A stretch of 64,000 nucleotides of DNA from Vitis vinifera (GCF_030704535.1 NC_081806.1:4413001-4477000), one strand, 5' to 3'. Positions 46,861 to 61,289 are shown, counted from the first letter of the stretch. The notes: generated by a model from the sequence alone, not told the origin. Made by a program: numbers and translations.

Positions 46861-47854
46861 AATTTATTTTCAAGGCTCACCCTCCCCGGGCCATAGGACT
46901 TTCAAAAGCCCAAAATTGGACTGGGCCTGCCCAAAAGCCTGAAATTGGGCTAAACTTGCCCAAAAGCCCATTCAATTAATTTGTCCTAATTTTCCATGAA
47001 CAATTCTTAAATATCCTAATTCAATATAATCATTAGCTTCATTCTTTTGTTTTTTTTTGTCCTCACAAGACACAATTATTGAAGTATGCGATCCAACCAT
47101 TAACATTAATTTCACTTTTTTATTTTTTACATAAGTTGACATTTATTTCCTTTCCTTATTATGAAAATAATTTATTTTCAAAATTCAAATCATAATTTTT
47201 TAATTTCCTTTTTGAAATACAAATTATTTTTAATTAGATAGAATAAATCAAAATATGACTAGTCATTCAACTTAAAATTCATGGATCCACTCACCTCCCC
47301 TTCGTACTACTCCCTCACTTATTGTTTTGCAATTGTTGGCTTTATAAATTTCTTAATCTTCATGACTTTTTCTCTTTCAGATTTGATTGTTGTGATTTTT
47401 TTTGGTTTTTGGTTATTGGGATTTTTATGATTGTTAGATAGTTGAAAACTACTAAAAAAAAAAAAAAAGGAAAGAAAACAAGAAAAGGAGAAAAGAGGCA
47501 AGTAGGATTTTACTATGTTTTTCATGTCATTCCCTTGATCCAATAAATTAGTGTTTTCTAATTATTATTTTTTAGAAAAATCAGAGAAAATCACATTCAT
47601 CGAATTTGTGTGGTGTTTATTTTTCCACACCTCCTGATATTTCTCACCAACATTGCAATAATAACAAAATAAAAATAAAAAGAGATTTTAGTCCACAGTT
47701 TGGGGTGAGGGGTTGGTCAAAGAAGGTGACCTCAATCATTGAATATATTATTTAATTATAACTAATCATGTTAAGATGACTAAAAGATCAATTTATCTTA
47801 TCGGCAAGCAACACAAGAGTATTTATTAGACAAAAAAATATTTTAATTTTTTAG

Positions 47855-48404
47855 TGGATGCCCATGTAAATCTTTTATTATTTGATGCATTATTGAAGAT
47901 CCTGGATGATCTAGCCTATCATGCCAAAAGGATAAAAAAAATTGAGTTGATGAACTTTTGGTTTACGATATCATATAACTTAATAAATTTTATAGTTGTA
48001 TGATACAATCCAAATAAGAAAGTTAAAAGTTTTTTCATTATAAGCTATTTACTATAAATAAAAGAAGTAGTGTAATAATATTCTATATTGTCTACCTTTA
48101 TAGTTTTAATATAATATTCATTTCTATGAATATTTTTAAAACTAGGCAATTTTATATTTTTATTTTTATTTTTTGATTTGTTATAATATAAAGTATCATT
48201 TATATGGAATTTAGTTTTATTTGGTGGTATCATGTTTACTCTTCTAGAGCCATTAACCAAGTTTATAGTATCAAATATGGTATTTAAATTAGCTTTTGTT
48301 AATATCAACTTAAGTACGTATCTTTCATCTTGAAAAATTGTATGCATGGTTGCACACTCAGCAAGACATACATCATCCTCGTTCATCTTTAGATATAATA
48401 ACAT
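47855..48404 (-). pseudogene. Ty1-Copia pol fragment (protease / GAG-pre-integrase region), unit 1
   Basis: Minus-strand translation shows NEDDVCLAECATMHTIF, VNMIPPNKTKFHINDTLYYN, SFKNIHRNEYYIKT and, after frame breaks, FWHDRLDHPGSSIMHQIIKD. These correspond to the protease-to-GAG-pre-integrase stretch of plant Copia polyproteins (…D-x-x-A-T-x-H-T-I…, …W-H-x-R-L-G-H-P…). Stops and frameshifts interrupt it, and no LTRs, integrase core or reverse transcriptase were seen nearby. It is a dead internal fragment. Confidence 0.8.
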
Positions 48405-50499
48405 ATAAATTTTAAATATAACTAATATTTAGGAAAAAAAAAAGACATAATATAAATAATGATATAATAAATGTAATAGCAAGATGTAAATATAAGACAT
48501 AATAATATATTAATTGATCTAACAAAATATAAAGTAACATCAGTTAATATTAGTATTTTTATCATGTGAATGATCAATTTTTTTACTAGGACCTCTAAAA
48601 AAATCAATATTAATATAAATATGTAAAATTTATTTTATACAAACAACTTTAATATCAAATAATTACCTTCAGAGCAATTTGTATCTCGTGCTACAACATG
48701 TTATAAAACAAGAAACAAACTAATGAAATATAAATTGTAAAATATAACTAAGAGGAGAGAATGGAAGAGTGGAAGAAAGAACTTAAAAAATCTTTCTTTC
48801 TCAAGATGGTTTATTTATTATTTATTTTTCATTCAAAGTGTCTTTTATAAGCTTACGAGATTGCTTGCATTTAATACTCATCTTTAAGATGAATAAATGA
48901 AAGCTTTGATTCCCTTGCTAAAAAACATGGTGGTTGTTCACCATTCATCATTCTTTATTAAGCATTTACAACAAATTTCAACTAGGGATGTACAAATTAT
49001 AATTAATTTTGAGAATTTAATCCATACTTAAATAATTTATCTTATATAAAAACAAATAAATTCATTTCATATATCAAATTTAAGTGTTGACATTATGCCA
49101 AATAGGTGTACTATATAGATGAATGCGATATAAAAGAGATTTAATAGATATGATTTATTTTTACATTATGGTGATGAGTTTTCTTTTGACTTGTTACCAT
49201 ATTATATATATATATACATTTTTTCGTTAGTGCAATCTGAATCAACTCCATTTAAAGTGCGTTTGAAAGTGATTTTAGAAAACATTTTTAACACTTGAAT
49301 AATAAAAAATTTTAAATATTAAAAATATTAAAAGAGTTTTTTAGAATCACTACTAAATAGGTTCTTAATATAAGTTATGAATTCACTAATCATTCCAACC
49401 CAAATATCTAACTTGAGTTTTGACTTCATTAATTATTTCAACCAAAGTTTAACTTTTAATACGACATTTTTTCTCATTCTCATGTTTTATTGTATTATAA
49501 AAAAATTATTTTAAAAAATCAAATATAATTAAAACGAGTTAAAAATGTATGTATTTTAAAATTATTTAATTATTGTGTTAATAAATAAAATAAATATTAA
49601 ATAATAAATATAAATAATTTATTGAATTTGGATATTATTTTATTTTTCTTATATTTTTCCCTCAAATTTTCAGAACCAAACATAATCTTAAATTTTGGAG
49701 TTTCAAATTTTATTTTCAAGGCTCACCCTCCCCGGGCCATAGGACTTTCAAAAGCCCAAAATTGGACTGGCCTACCCAAAACCCTGAAATTGGGCTAAAC
49801 TTTCCCAAAAGCCCATTCAATAAACTTGTCCTAATTTTCCATGAACAATTCTTAAATATCCTAAGTCAATATAATCATTAGCTTCATTCTTTTGTTTTTT
49901 TTTTTCCTCACAAGACACAATTATTGAAGTATGCGATGCAAACCATTAACATTAATTTCAGTTTTTTATTTTTTATTTAAGTTGACATTTATTTTCTTTC
50001 CTTATTATGAAAATAATTTATTTTCAAAATTCAAACCATAATTTTTTAATTTCCTTTTTGACTTACAACTTATTTTTAAGTAGATAGAATAAGTCAAAAT
50101 ATGACTAGTCATTCAAGGCAAGTAGGATTTTACTATGCTTTTCATGTCATTCCCTTGATCCAATAAATTAGTGTTTTTTCATTTTATTTTTTTTAGAAAA
50201 ATCAGTGAAAATCACCTTCATCGAATTTGTGTGGTGTTTATTTTTCCACACCTCCTGATATTTCTCACCGACATGCAATAATAAAAAATAAAAATAAAAA
50301 GAGATTTTAGTCCACAGTTTTGGCCCTTTTGGGTGAAGGGTTGGTCAAAGAAGGTGACCTCAATCATTGAATATATTATTTAATTATAACTAATCACGTT
50401 AAAACACATCCATAAGCCTTTAGTAAAGGATAATCTAACTATCAATTTATCTTAATAACAAGCAACACAAAAGTATTTATTAGACGAATAAATCTTTTA

Positions 50500-51035
50500 A
50501 TTTTTTAGTGGATGCCCATGTAAATCTTTTATTATTTGATGCATTATTGAGATCCTGGATGACCTAATCTATTATGCCAAAAGATAAAAAAATTTGAGTC
50601 AATAAACTTTTGGTTTACGACATCATATAATTTAATAAGTTTTATAGTTGTATGATACAATTCAAATGAGAAAGCTAAAAGTTTTTCCATTATAAGCTCT
50701 TGACTATAAATAAAAGTAGTATAATAATATTTTATATTATCTATATTTATAGTTTTAATATGATATTCATTTTTATAAATATTTTTAAAACTAGGCAATT
50801 TTTATTTATTTTCATTTGTTATAATATAAAGTATCATTTATATGGAATTTAGTTTTATTTGATGGTATCATGTTTACTCTTCCATAGTCATTAATCAAGT
50901 TTATAATATCAAATATGGTATTTAAATTAGTTTTTGTTAATGTCAACTTAAAAACTTATCTTTCATATCGAAGAATTGTGTGCATGGTTGCACACTCTGC
51001 AAGATGTACATCATCCTCATTCATCTTTGACATAA
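50500..51035 (-). pseudogene. Ty1-Copia pol fragment, unit 2
   Basis: The duplicate of the unit 1 fragment, with different disabling changes. The frame at 50544-50798 retains FKNIYKNEYHIKTINIDNIK and FWHNRLGHPGSQ (the GAG-pre-integrase HxRLGHPG motif, intact here but H-P altered to LDHP in unit 1). Upstream protease-like words (ECATMHTI, VNMIPSNKTKFHINDTLYYN) remain in pieces. Confidence 0.78.
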
Positions 51036-52289
51036 TAACGTATAAATTTTAAATATAACTAATATTTATGAAAAAAAAAAACATAATGTAAATAATGATA
51101 TAATAAATGTAATAGCAAAATGTAAATATAAGACATAATGATATATTAATTAATCTAACAAAATATAAAGTAACATCAGTTAATATTAGTGTTTTCATCA
51201 TGTGAACGATCAATTTTTTTACTAGGACCTCTAAAAAAATCCATATTAATATAAATATGTAAAATTTATTTTATACAAACAACCCCAAGTTTAATATCAA
51301 ATAATTATCTTAAGAGCAACTCGTACCTCGTGCTACAACATGTTATAAAACAAGAAACAAATTAATGAAATATAAATTGTAAAAGATAATTGAGAGGAGA
51401 GAATGGAAGAATGGAAGAAAGAACTTAAAATATTTCTCAAGATGTTTTTTTTTTTTTTTTTGTCATTCCAAAGGGTCTTTTATAAGTTTACAAGATTGCT
51501 TGCATTTAATACTCATCTTTGAGATGAATAAATGAAAACTTTGATTCCCTTGCCAATAAACATGTGGTCGTTCACCATTCATCATTCTTTATTAAGCATT
51601 TACAACAAATAAATATGGTCGTTGTTCACCATTCATCATTTTTTATTAAGCATTTACAACAAATTTCAACTAGTGATATACAAATTATAATTAATTTTGA
51701 GAATTTAATTCATACTTAAATAATTTATCTTATATAAAAATAAATAAATTCATTTCATATATTAAATTTAAGTGTTGACATTATACCAAATTGGTGTACT
51801 AGATAAATGAATGTGATATAAAAGAGATTTAATAGATATGATTTATTTTTTACATTATGGTGATAAGTTTTCTTTTGACTTGTTACCATATTATATATAT
51901 ATATATATATAATTTTTTTTTTCCTTAGTGCAATCCGAATCAACTCCATTTCATATGAGTTGTGAATTCATTAATCCTTTCAACCCAAATATCTAACTTG
52001 AGTTTTGACATTATTGATTATTTCAACCAAAGTTTAACTTTTAATCCGACATTTTTTCTCTCATTCTCGTGTTTTATTATATTATAAAAAAAATATTTTA
52101 AAAAATCAAATATAATTAAAACAAGTTAAAAATGCATGTATTTTAAAATTATTTATTTTTTGTGTTAATAAATAAAATAAATATTAAATAACAAATAAAA
52201 ATAATTTATTGAATTTTGATTTTTTTTATATTTTCCTTTAATTTTTCACAACCAAACATAATCTTGAATTTTGAAGTTATATTTTTTTG

Positions 52290-54650
52290 AAAAGATAGCT
52301 TTAAAATTGAATTGATGTGATATAGATTTCGAAATAGTTTGAAAAGGGGTCATATTTTAATAATTTTTGTCCAATTACTGTATGTTTTTTCAAAAGTCCA
52401 ATGAAGCCCATGCTCGATGCGACCCACTCCAATTGCAGTCACAGAGAAGAGTTGCGCGACACATCAGATGGTCACCCCGATTGATGCAGTCTGAGTTGAA
52501 GAGTCCACTCAATCATTTCTAAGAACGAGTACGACAAATACAATGAAGAAAAAGAAACCAAGAGAGAGAAGAAAGAGTGAGGTGAAGCACTGCAATAGTC
52601 CACGCATCAAATGATTTGGTGCACATCACATCATCATCGCCACCGCAACCCCAAAAGACGCCCCCCTCCCCTCCCCTCCAAACAAAATGGTGGGTAGGCT
52701 CCACAGTCCACCCTCACCTTTTCGCAAAGTTAATCCCATCTGCGCATGATTTACAGTCATCTATCTTTTCGCCTTCAAATGGGATCCACGTTACTAGATT
52801 TTGATCCCTATCTCTCTCACTTTTATTGCTGTCGCAGTGAAACCTTCAAGCCCAAAGCCTGAAGATAATGATGAGTCTTGACCCTCTCCCTCCCTCTGCC
52901 TCTTCGACCTCTTCTTCACCCTTCTGCCTTTTCTTTTGGTCACTTCACTTTTTATCATTTGCAGCATTCCTCATAGATAAGAATGTTGCAATAAAAGATG
53001 GCCCCCTCCTTTTCAGTCCACGCTGCTGCCCCTTTTGAGTGTGCCGAGCCGGACATGAGTGCACATGCAATATTTTTATTTATTCAGTCATATATCATTC
53101 ACTTTTATTTCCTCTGAATTTTAATCATTTAAAGATTATTTGTGGGACTGAAATGATGGAAAAGTAGAGATAAAGATGAGAGAGTCTGAGTTAGATTCCA
53201 TGTGAAGGCAAAAAAGGGAAAAAGTCATGTATGAAAATCTTTTGAAATTATTTTCATGTGACGGGAAAGCTAAATGGTCAAGCCAAAGAGTATCATATAG
53301 TTGAGTCTTTTGGAAGATAATCTTTCAGCTTTCAAGTCCTCTTTACAAAATACAAAAAGAATAACGTATTTTTTTCTTCTAAAAGGAGGTGGGACTTGTT
53401 CAGTACTCAGTAGAGGAGAAATGGTTAAAATATAGGGTCTCCTTTCGGACTTATTTTTTAAACTATTTCTAAGTTTAAGAATAAAAAATAATTTTTTATT
53501 TTTTATTTTTTTTATAAAAAAAATTATAAATTTAATTTATTCATAATTATAAAACTATGAATAAATTTAAATTTAAATTATTTTTAGTAAAATAGGAATA
53601 CTAATTATAATAAAATCTTAACTTGTATTTTTCATTAAAAATAGTACTATTTTTTAGTATATGTTGTAAATAAGACATAATTGATTTTTTTGTTAATTAA
53701 AAATAAATAATAATAATTTTATAGAAATAGTTTTAAATAACATCTTATTTGAATGAATTTAAAAACAAGTAAGGATGTATTTGATAACTTTTTTATTTTA
53801 AATATTTTTTTTAATTATTGAAAACTATTTTCTAATGTTTTTTGTACAACAAATATTTGTTTGAGATCGAAATATTTTTATCTTGTTTTTAATGTTTTTA
53901 AATATGTTTTAAAAATAATTTTTATATTTAATATTTTATTTTTAATCATTCTTCATATTTATATAATTATTTTTAAAAATAACAATTAGAAACAACTAAA
54001 AACAATTAAAAGATGTTATTTAAAAATACCATATTTTCTATTTTTAATAATAAAAAATATTTTTTTGGTTTTCTGTTTCAAAAAATAAGAAAACTATTCT
54101 AAAAAATAATTATTAAACAATTTTTAATATGTAAATAAGTCAAAATTTTCATTACATTTACTTATGTGAACTTGTTTTGATTCAATTTATAATTAATTGA
54201 GTTATTTTTAAATTCTAATTTATCCTTAAAAATGTAGATTTGTCAACGAATCTAAGGGCCTGTTTAGTACCTATTTTTCAAAACAGTTTTTTAAAATAGT
54301 TTATAAAAACTTTGATTTGATGTTTTATAAAACAAAAGTTTCTTTAAAAGCCTATAATGTTTTTATCATATTTTTAATATATTTTAAAAATATTTTTTAT
54401 GTGTAGTATTTTATTTTTAATTATTTTAAATATTTGTATAATTATTTTTTTAAATAACTCTAAAAAACAATGAAAAATCATATAAAATAATTAAAAGATG
54501 TTACCATATTTTCTATTTTTAAAAACAAAAAATATAAAGTACTAATTTTTTGTTGTCAAACAATTTCACTTGGTTTGATCTTACTCGATTTAATAATCCA
54601 TGTAGAACAATTTTGAAAAACTATAATTGTGTACAAATGTAAAATTATAG
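52290..54650. other. intergenic spacer
   Basis: 52,390-53,060 is GC-richer with pyrimidine tracts (CCCTCCCTCTGCCTCTTC-like) and could be a promoter or leader, but no coding exon follows on either strand. The remainder is AT-rich with repeated TTTTTAAAATA words. Confidence 0.45.
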
Positions 54651-54659
54651 AGTCATAAC

Positions 54660-54995
54660 CCAACGTGTTCCACGTGCTACACCCAAATAATTAATTTATC
54701 AACATTTTTAAGTTCGTTTTTCTTATAAATGACACCAACAAATGGTTGCAACCATTGAATTAATAGAAGAGTAATGTCTTTCTTGGTCACTAATCACAAA
54801 GCAATCGGTGGAGGTGACCTGGATCGTCCAATGTCTCATTGAATCATAACAAATCAAATCAAAACACACCAACGTGTTATACCTACTACACCCAAATAAT
54901 TAATTTCTCCACATTTTTTAGACCCTTTTTCTTATTAAATGACATTAGTAAGTGGTTGCAGCTGTTGAATTCATCGAAGAGTAATGTTTTCCTTC
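54660..54995. repeat. ~125-bp diverged direct duplication
   Basis: CTACACCCAAATAATTAATTT and the following ~100 bp (…TTTTTCTTAT…AATGACA…GGTTGCA…GAAGAGTAATGT) occur near 54,660-54,784 and 54,870-54,993 in direct orientation. Confidence 0.7.
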
Positions 54996-55189
54996 CTCTA
55001 TCATTTTGTTGCCAAGTATTTTTTTTCACAAGTTGGGTATATTTTTGTTGATGTCAAATCAACTGGGAGCAATGTTTTTCCCTTATTTCTTGCAAAAAAT
55101 ATCAGAACAGGTTGTCCGAACACACCCTTTAAAGCTTAAGTTAGATGATGAAAGTCAACTTGAGAGGTTGTCCCCTTTTAGGAGCTAAA

Positions 55190-55690
55190 AAATAGTCTCT
55201 ATTGCGTGTATGCGTGTGTACCTTGATTTTGAGCTGGATGAGGGCTCTTATAGTGTCTAGAACGATGTCACATCTGTGTTGAGATGACTTCTTGACTTTC
55301 ATAGTCATGATGACAGCACAGTTGGTGACAGAGCAATCATCACCCTTTAGGCGGCTGGCAAGAATTGCTAGTGGGGGTGACCTGATGGTTCATTTGTCAC
55401 CTCAGTCTGCAGGCGGTATGGTGTAGCGTGTAGCAGGCCGCCTGTAGAGACACGATGACGTCCCATCGAGCATGTTCCTGGTATAGGGAGAATGATTGCT
55501 CATGGGAGTGGGTTAGGAAACCTATTCGGAGTGCATTGCGTAGTTTTAGAGGAATACCGAGTAACTGGCTACTAATACTTCTAATCCGGATTGGATATTC
55601 AGATCTAGTTACATTTGTCCATACAGAGATATAAGGATGCCACGTGGAGCCAAGGTGGCCTACCACGTGGTCACACGGGGAAGTCCCCTA
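55190..55690. mobile_element. unclassified dispersed-repeat relic, related to 32,209-33,030
   Basis: GC-rich island in an AT-rich spacer, with GGTGACAGAGCAATCATCAC then CCTTTAGGCGGCTGGC and several CCACGTGG words. The CATCACCCT…GGCGGCTG core matches ~32,585. No coding domain recognised. Confidence 0.45.
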
Positions 55691-55699
55691 CAATTTTGT

Positions 55700-56079
55700 G
55701 GTAATTATTTTATTCTATATTCGGTGGAGAAATAACCAAACGTGTTGGAACTACTAGAACACATGGCTTAATATGTTGAAACCACATGGGATTGACAACA
55801 CTGAAAATAATTTATTGATTTTTTTTTTCTTAATGAGAGATTTAGATGAACCAAAATTTTAAATTATTGTGCTCTGTTTGGTTATTGAAAAATTTGAGGA
55901 AAAGAAAATAGAGATAAAAAGTTGATGAAAAAAAAACTAAAGAAATATAAAAAATGTATCCAAAATTAATAAATTATTTTTATATGTTTATTCAAACTTG
56001 TTGCACTTATTTTCCTCTATCATATAAAAGTTAAATAACTTTAAAATATATAAATTTCTAACTATTTTTAATTAATTAA

Positions 56080-56127
<48 letters not shown>

Positions 56128-58207
56128 TCCATATTTTCTACGGTGGAACCAAACATGAACAAATTATTTGTCTTGACATTTTTCTTTCTTTCTTTCTATT
56201 TTCTTGGAACCAAACATAGCCTTAGTGTTTGGTCTCAAATTATTGAAGAGTTTGAGGAGTTACTTAGAAAAAAACTATACTCCAAGATAATTTAAGAGTT
56301 AGTGAGATTACATAAAAAGACAATATAAAGTTATTATATGTCAAATTGTCCATAAATTTAAAAAATCAAAGGTCGAAACTGATCCATTAGAGCATTCAAG
56401 TTGTTTGCACCATGAACATGAATCATAATATAGGTATTAAATAATAAATCTTAAGATAAGCAACAAGGTAAATCTGTATATTATGATTTTATATAATGGA
56501 TTTTTTATTCGAGGTTTTAAACTATGTGATATTTTATTTTCATAATTAATGTGAGGGTTTTCTATGAAACACCTTGTTTCTTACGTGTGATTGAATTTTC
56601 ATTAATCATTTGTAATCTCATAGTGTTTAATTGAGTCATAAAGGTTTAAATTTTACAAAAACATTCATTCACCCCATGTAGGTGTTATTTTGCTATAACA
56701 TTTTAGGTTTTTAAAAACATACAATGATAACTTTCACTTGTTTCTTTTTTTTTTTTAAAAAAAAAAATTGTTATTTATTTGAAAAAATGACTGTAAAAAT
56801 AATGTTATACATTTTAAAAAATAAATTTTATTTTTAAAAGTTATTTTAAATAATCCGATGTAATAAGTTAATAGTTATTTAAATAAAGGTTTATGTTAAC
56901 TAAACACAATTAACAATTTTGACATGACATAACAATGCGATACAAAGTTTTGACATAACGCAATAACATGATACAAATTTGAATTAATTTCATTCACCCT
57001 CAAGGCTCGAGCTAGATACATCTTATTATCATTAATTTAAAATTTCATCATATATATTCCATTTATTTTAAGTTAAAGGAGAGGTGAATAAAAATAACAA
57101 ATAAGAAGGATAAAAAATAAAAATTTTAATTTATTTTTTATATCATAGACATATTATAATTATAATTATAATTAACTAATATTTTAAAAAATTAAAACTT
57201 AAAATTTAAAATAAACTAGGCTATGTTTGGTTTCACTAAAAAAATTATATATATTAAAAATCAAATGTAATTAAAATTAATTTAAAATATATATATTTTA
57301 AATTATTTAATTTTACTATAATAGAGATAAATAAAAAAATGAATTTGAATAAATATATAAAAATAATTTATTGCATTTAAATCTATTTTTTATTTTTCCT
57401 AACTTTTTCTTCTACTTTTTCTCTATTTCATTTCCTTTGTATTTTTTTTTTCAAATATTTCGAGAACCAAACACATTCTAAAAGTATTTTAAAATAAATT
57501 ATACAAGTTAAAATGATGTGACTAAGTTTAATGAATTACAACAATATTATCTAATCTAATAAATTATGTTATCTAATTGAATGAATTTGAATAGTAGAAT
57601 TTATATTCATTTATATATAATTTAATTAAAATTATTTATCAAATAATTAAAAATAAATAAGTAATTAACCAAAAGTTTGAAACCCATCATCATCCAAAAA
57701 AATAAATAAATGAAAAATAAGTAAATAAAAAGGGATCACGTGCCGTATGAGACGTACTAAAGCTTGATGAACGTACTAAGAGGGCTTTTATGAAAATTGA
57801 TTATCGACAAGTTGGGCTAAATAGTCTTAGATTGTGGGCCCTTCTACTTTTGACTATTTTGATTCCGACTACTCCTTTTGCATGGCTGATGGCCTGACGC
57901 AGTGACATCATCACCCCCACCTTCCACCCCCTGGGCCGTGTTTGGGCGGCGTTTTAATTGTTACAATGCGTTTTTCCATACAAGTAAAGAATGATTAGAT
58001 ATTATGAAGTAATTCAACATCAGAATGCGTGAAAACAACATTTTGTATTGCTTTGATTTAAGACTTAAGAAACAAGTTCCATTATTTGAATGATTTTGCG
58101 ATGTGACTGAAATTTATAATTGGATAAATGGATATTAATTTTCTTATTTTTTATATTAACTTTGATATTAAGATTTTTTGATTATTTTTCACTGGGAGAT
58201 TTTATAA

Positions 58208-58242
<35 letters not shown>

Positions 58243-60960
58243 CAACCTTAATTTAGATTAATTTGATTTGATATGGTTGAGTACATGCGTAAAGTTAAAC
58301 TTGGGTTCGTTTTTTTAAAATAAATTTATTTTTTTTAAAAAAAAAAAACATATTTGATAATAAAAAATAGAGTGTCTGACAATTGTTTTAAAAAATAACT
58401 TTATAAACAAATAAAATATTAAATATAAAAATTATTTTTAAAAATATTAAAAACATCTAAATAAAACTTTTGTTTTATAAAAATTAGAAAACTACTTTTT
58501 TAAAAATTATTTTTTAAAACCGTTATTAAACACAGTTTTAATTATTTTTTAAATATTACCTTCAAAATTTATTTAAAATTTTAGATTCAAAATGCAATAA
58601 ATCTATTTAAATTATTGTGAATTAAGAAAAAAATATGCTTGTTTGGATATATTTATTATTATTATTTATTTTAAAAAATAAATATATTTATTGAATAATC
58701 TAAAATTTCTTAACATAATTTTTATATTTTGAAATATGATTTAAAAATAAATTATATATATATATATAATGCTTTTATTTTTAATTATTCTTTATATTTA
58801 TATAATTATTTTTTAAAATAGTCATTAAAAAGCAAGTAAAAACTGTTTTAAAAAATATTTTTAAAAAATGTCCCATGTTTTTGTTTTCTATTGTTAACAT
58901 TTCTTATTTTTTATTTTTAAAAATGAAAAGAAAATTGTTTTGAGAAAATAGTGACCAAATATAACATTAATTATATTTTTTTTGTTTTAAATTACATGGT
59001 TACGCATCATTAAATATTAGGTATACATGATTTAATTGATTCTTTGATTTTCCAACACACCCCTGACCCCTCCTCTTCATTTAATATAAAAATGAAAAGC
59101 GTGAACAAACAGGGATAAGAAGAGAGAATGAAAAGCATGCAAAAGAGGTGGAAATGTGGAAACGTAGACGGCAGGAGAATGTGTTGTGCCATGTATGGAT
59201 CTCAAATCTGATGCCGTACCCTAAGGCGTAACACGTTCCCAACATACTCCCACGTCCCAGCTCGACGCACTTGCCTCCTGTTTTTGCCCACTATTATTAT
59301 TATTATTTATTTATTTTTAAGTCTTGTCTGTTATTAAAAATAAATAAAAAAATATTAAAAATTGTTTTAGCGATGTTATTTGGGGATTCTTGTTCTTTTT
59401 ATTTAAATATATGGTAAGCTGGGTAACTTATGACTTAGTTTTTTATTGGGACAATGATCGGATCAATGTTAATTCATTGAATCTCACTCAAATAACTCAT
59501 TGTTTATCAGTGTTAATTGGATGCTACTGATTTGGGTATACTATTAAAATAAAAACATAATATATATATATATACACACATACACATACGTGCACGTAAC
59601 ATATGACAATTGCTTTGATTTTAGAAAATATTTTTAATTTAAAAACGTTTTTAAAAGACGCTTTTAAAATTTTGAGGAATGATTCGTTGTATTGAAAAAT
59701 TATTTATAGTATTTTCTAAAGAAATACTTGATAGGTAGGGATAATAATAGGGTAGGTTATTTTTGGTACTCAATTCACGCTTGTGTTTAATAGGATGAGT
59801 TCAAATTTTAAATAAACAGATTAGGGGTAGATTCGAGTTTTTTTTTTTAACTCGGAATGAGTTTGAATATTATCTTGTTTCATCCCTCCCTTACTTGTTC
59901 GCCCTAATTATATATAAAATTAAAATTTTTAAAATAAAATAAATTTATTTATTTTTAATATATAATAATAAAAAATAATTTTCAATAGAAAGTTATAAAA
60001 TTTATAATATTTTAATTATTTATAAAATACATTTATTTTAATATGATTATTTAAAAAAAAAAAAAGGTTAAACTAGGCGGGGTTAGGTATGGGCAATTCA
60101 TATACCTACCCTGCCCGTTAAACATTTTTAATGAGACAAATATGAAAATTATTTTGAATAAATGATACAAGATTGGGATGGGAGTGACCCATCCAAAATC
60201 CCAAATTGTCATTTATGTTGTTTTCCTAAAAACATTTTAAAAAAAAAACACTTTCACTAAATTATTGTGAGCGGAAGTTTTCATGCAAATAAGGTTAATT
60301 CAATAACATAAAGATAAGACAATCATACATATGCTATACAAGGTTTTAATGTGATTTGATCAATTATACTTATGTCAATGGATGAGAAATAATCATTACA
60401 CCATACAATAGAGAATATTAGAGACAAAAGAACAAAATACAATTATTGGGTTCCCAAAACAGCCCATATTTCTCAACTTCTTGTATTCATACTCTACCAC
60501 AAACTACCTTACCACAAACCATCTTGCTCCATCGGTAACTTGCGTTCTTCCTCACATCTCTATCCAACTTATATAGGTTTTACATATACATCTCCATCTC
60601 ATAACCTTTTCATTTCATAACCTAAAATATTTATAGAGACATTTCTAACAATTTTTCTTAATCTATAAAAAAATATCATATTATAATAATATATCAACTT
60701 ACAAAATATTTTATATACTATTCTTTATAAAAAAAAATTACACTAATTAGAAATACGAGACACTTCATGACAAAAACATTGTATAAAAAATGAAAGAAAA
60801 CTCATAATATGAATTGACACTAATAATTTATAATAAAAACTTTTTCAAATGACTCCCAAAGATTTCAGCAATTATTTTATCTACTAGGAATAGGAAAATA
60901 TCTTCACAACACATTTTCTATAATTTTATCATAATTTCAAGTTTGTAGACGAATACTTTG
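55700..60960. other. long AT-rich spacer
   Basis: No gene recognised. Holds (TA)n at 56085-56119 and 58211-58238, many TTTTAAAAAT words and a slightly GC-richer patch at 57,840-57,960. Short open frames around 59,010-59,192 show no family resemblance. Confidence 0.6.
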
Positions 60961-60962
60961 AC

Positions 60963-61011
<49 letters not shown>
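60963..61011. repeat. compound (TA)n(GA)n microsatellite upstream of SMO1
   Basis: About 13 TA units run directly into about 11 GA units, ~400 bp before the SMO1 start codon. Confidence 0.95.
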
Positions 61012-61272
61012 TATATTAATAAGTGCCACAAGGCAATCATTGCAGGAAAGGAAATTATTAATAATATGTGTCCAAATTCATAATTATAACATATATATGT
61101 ATATTTAAAAAAAATTAAATTCCAAATTATGAAGGGCCAGCGGCACAGAGGCAGTGCCAGCAGAGCGGTCCATGGGGTAATAACTTTTGGTTTTATTTTT
61201 TTAATTTCCATAAGAAACGGCAGGAATTCCAAAACGGAGTTCAAAAAATATTCCGAAAATGGATTTCCCGCA

Positions 61273-61289
61273 TTATATATATTTATAGC
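61273..61289 (+). promoter_or_regulatory. SMO1: putative TATA region of SMO1
   Basis: ATTATATATATTTATAG lies about 125-135 bp upstream of the ATG at 61411. This would give a leader of roughly 100 nt. The assignment is inference from position. Confidence 0.45.

Larger units (their letters stand above)
46861..52278. repeat. direct tandem segmental duplication (units ~2.85 and ~2.57 kb)
   Basis: Unit 1 spans ~46,861-49,706 and unit 2 ~49,707-52,278. Both start TTTCAAGGCTCACCCTCCCC and share landmark runs throughout. Examples are GATGCCCATGTAAATCTTTT at ~47,860 and ~50,512, GCATGGTTGCACACTC near 48,345 and 50,982, and CTAACTTGAGTTTTGAC near 49,409 and 51,991. Both end near AACCAAACATAATCTT. The period is 2,846 bp at the left landmark. 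Unit 2 lacks 226 bp (47,271-47,496 of unit 1). Substitutions and small indels are spread throughout, so the duplication is not recent. Confidence 0.92.

Noticed and set aside
52400-53060. GC-richer stretch that could be a gene 5' end
   Set aside because: No coding exon with consistent splice sites follows on either strand.
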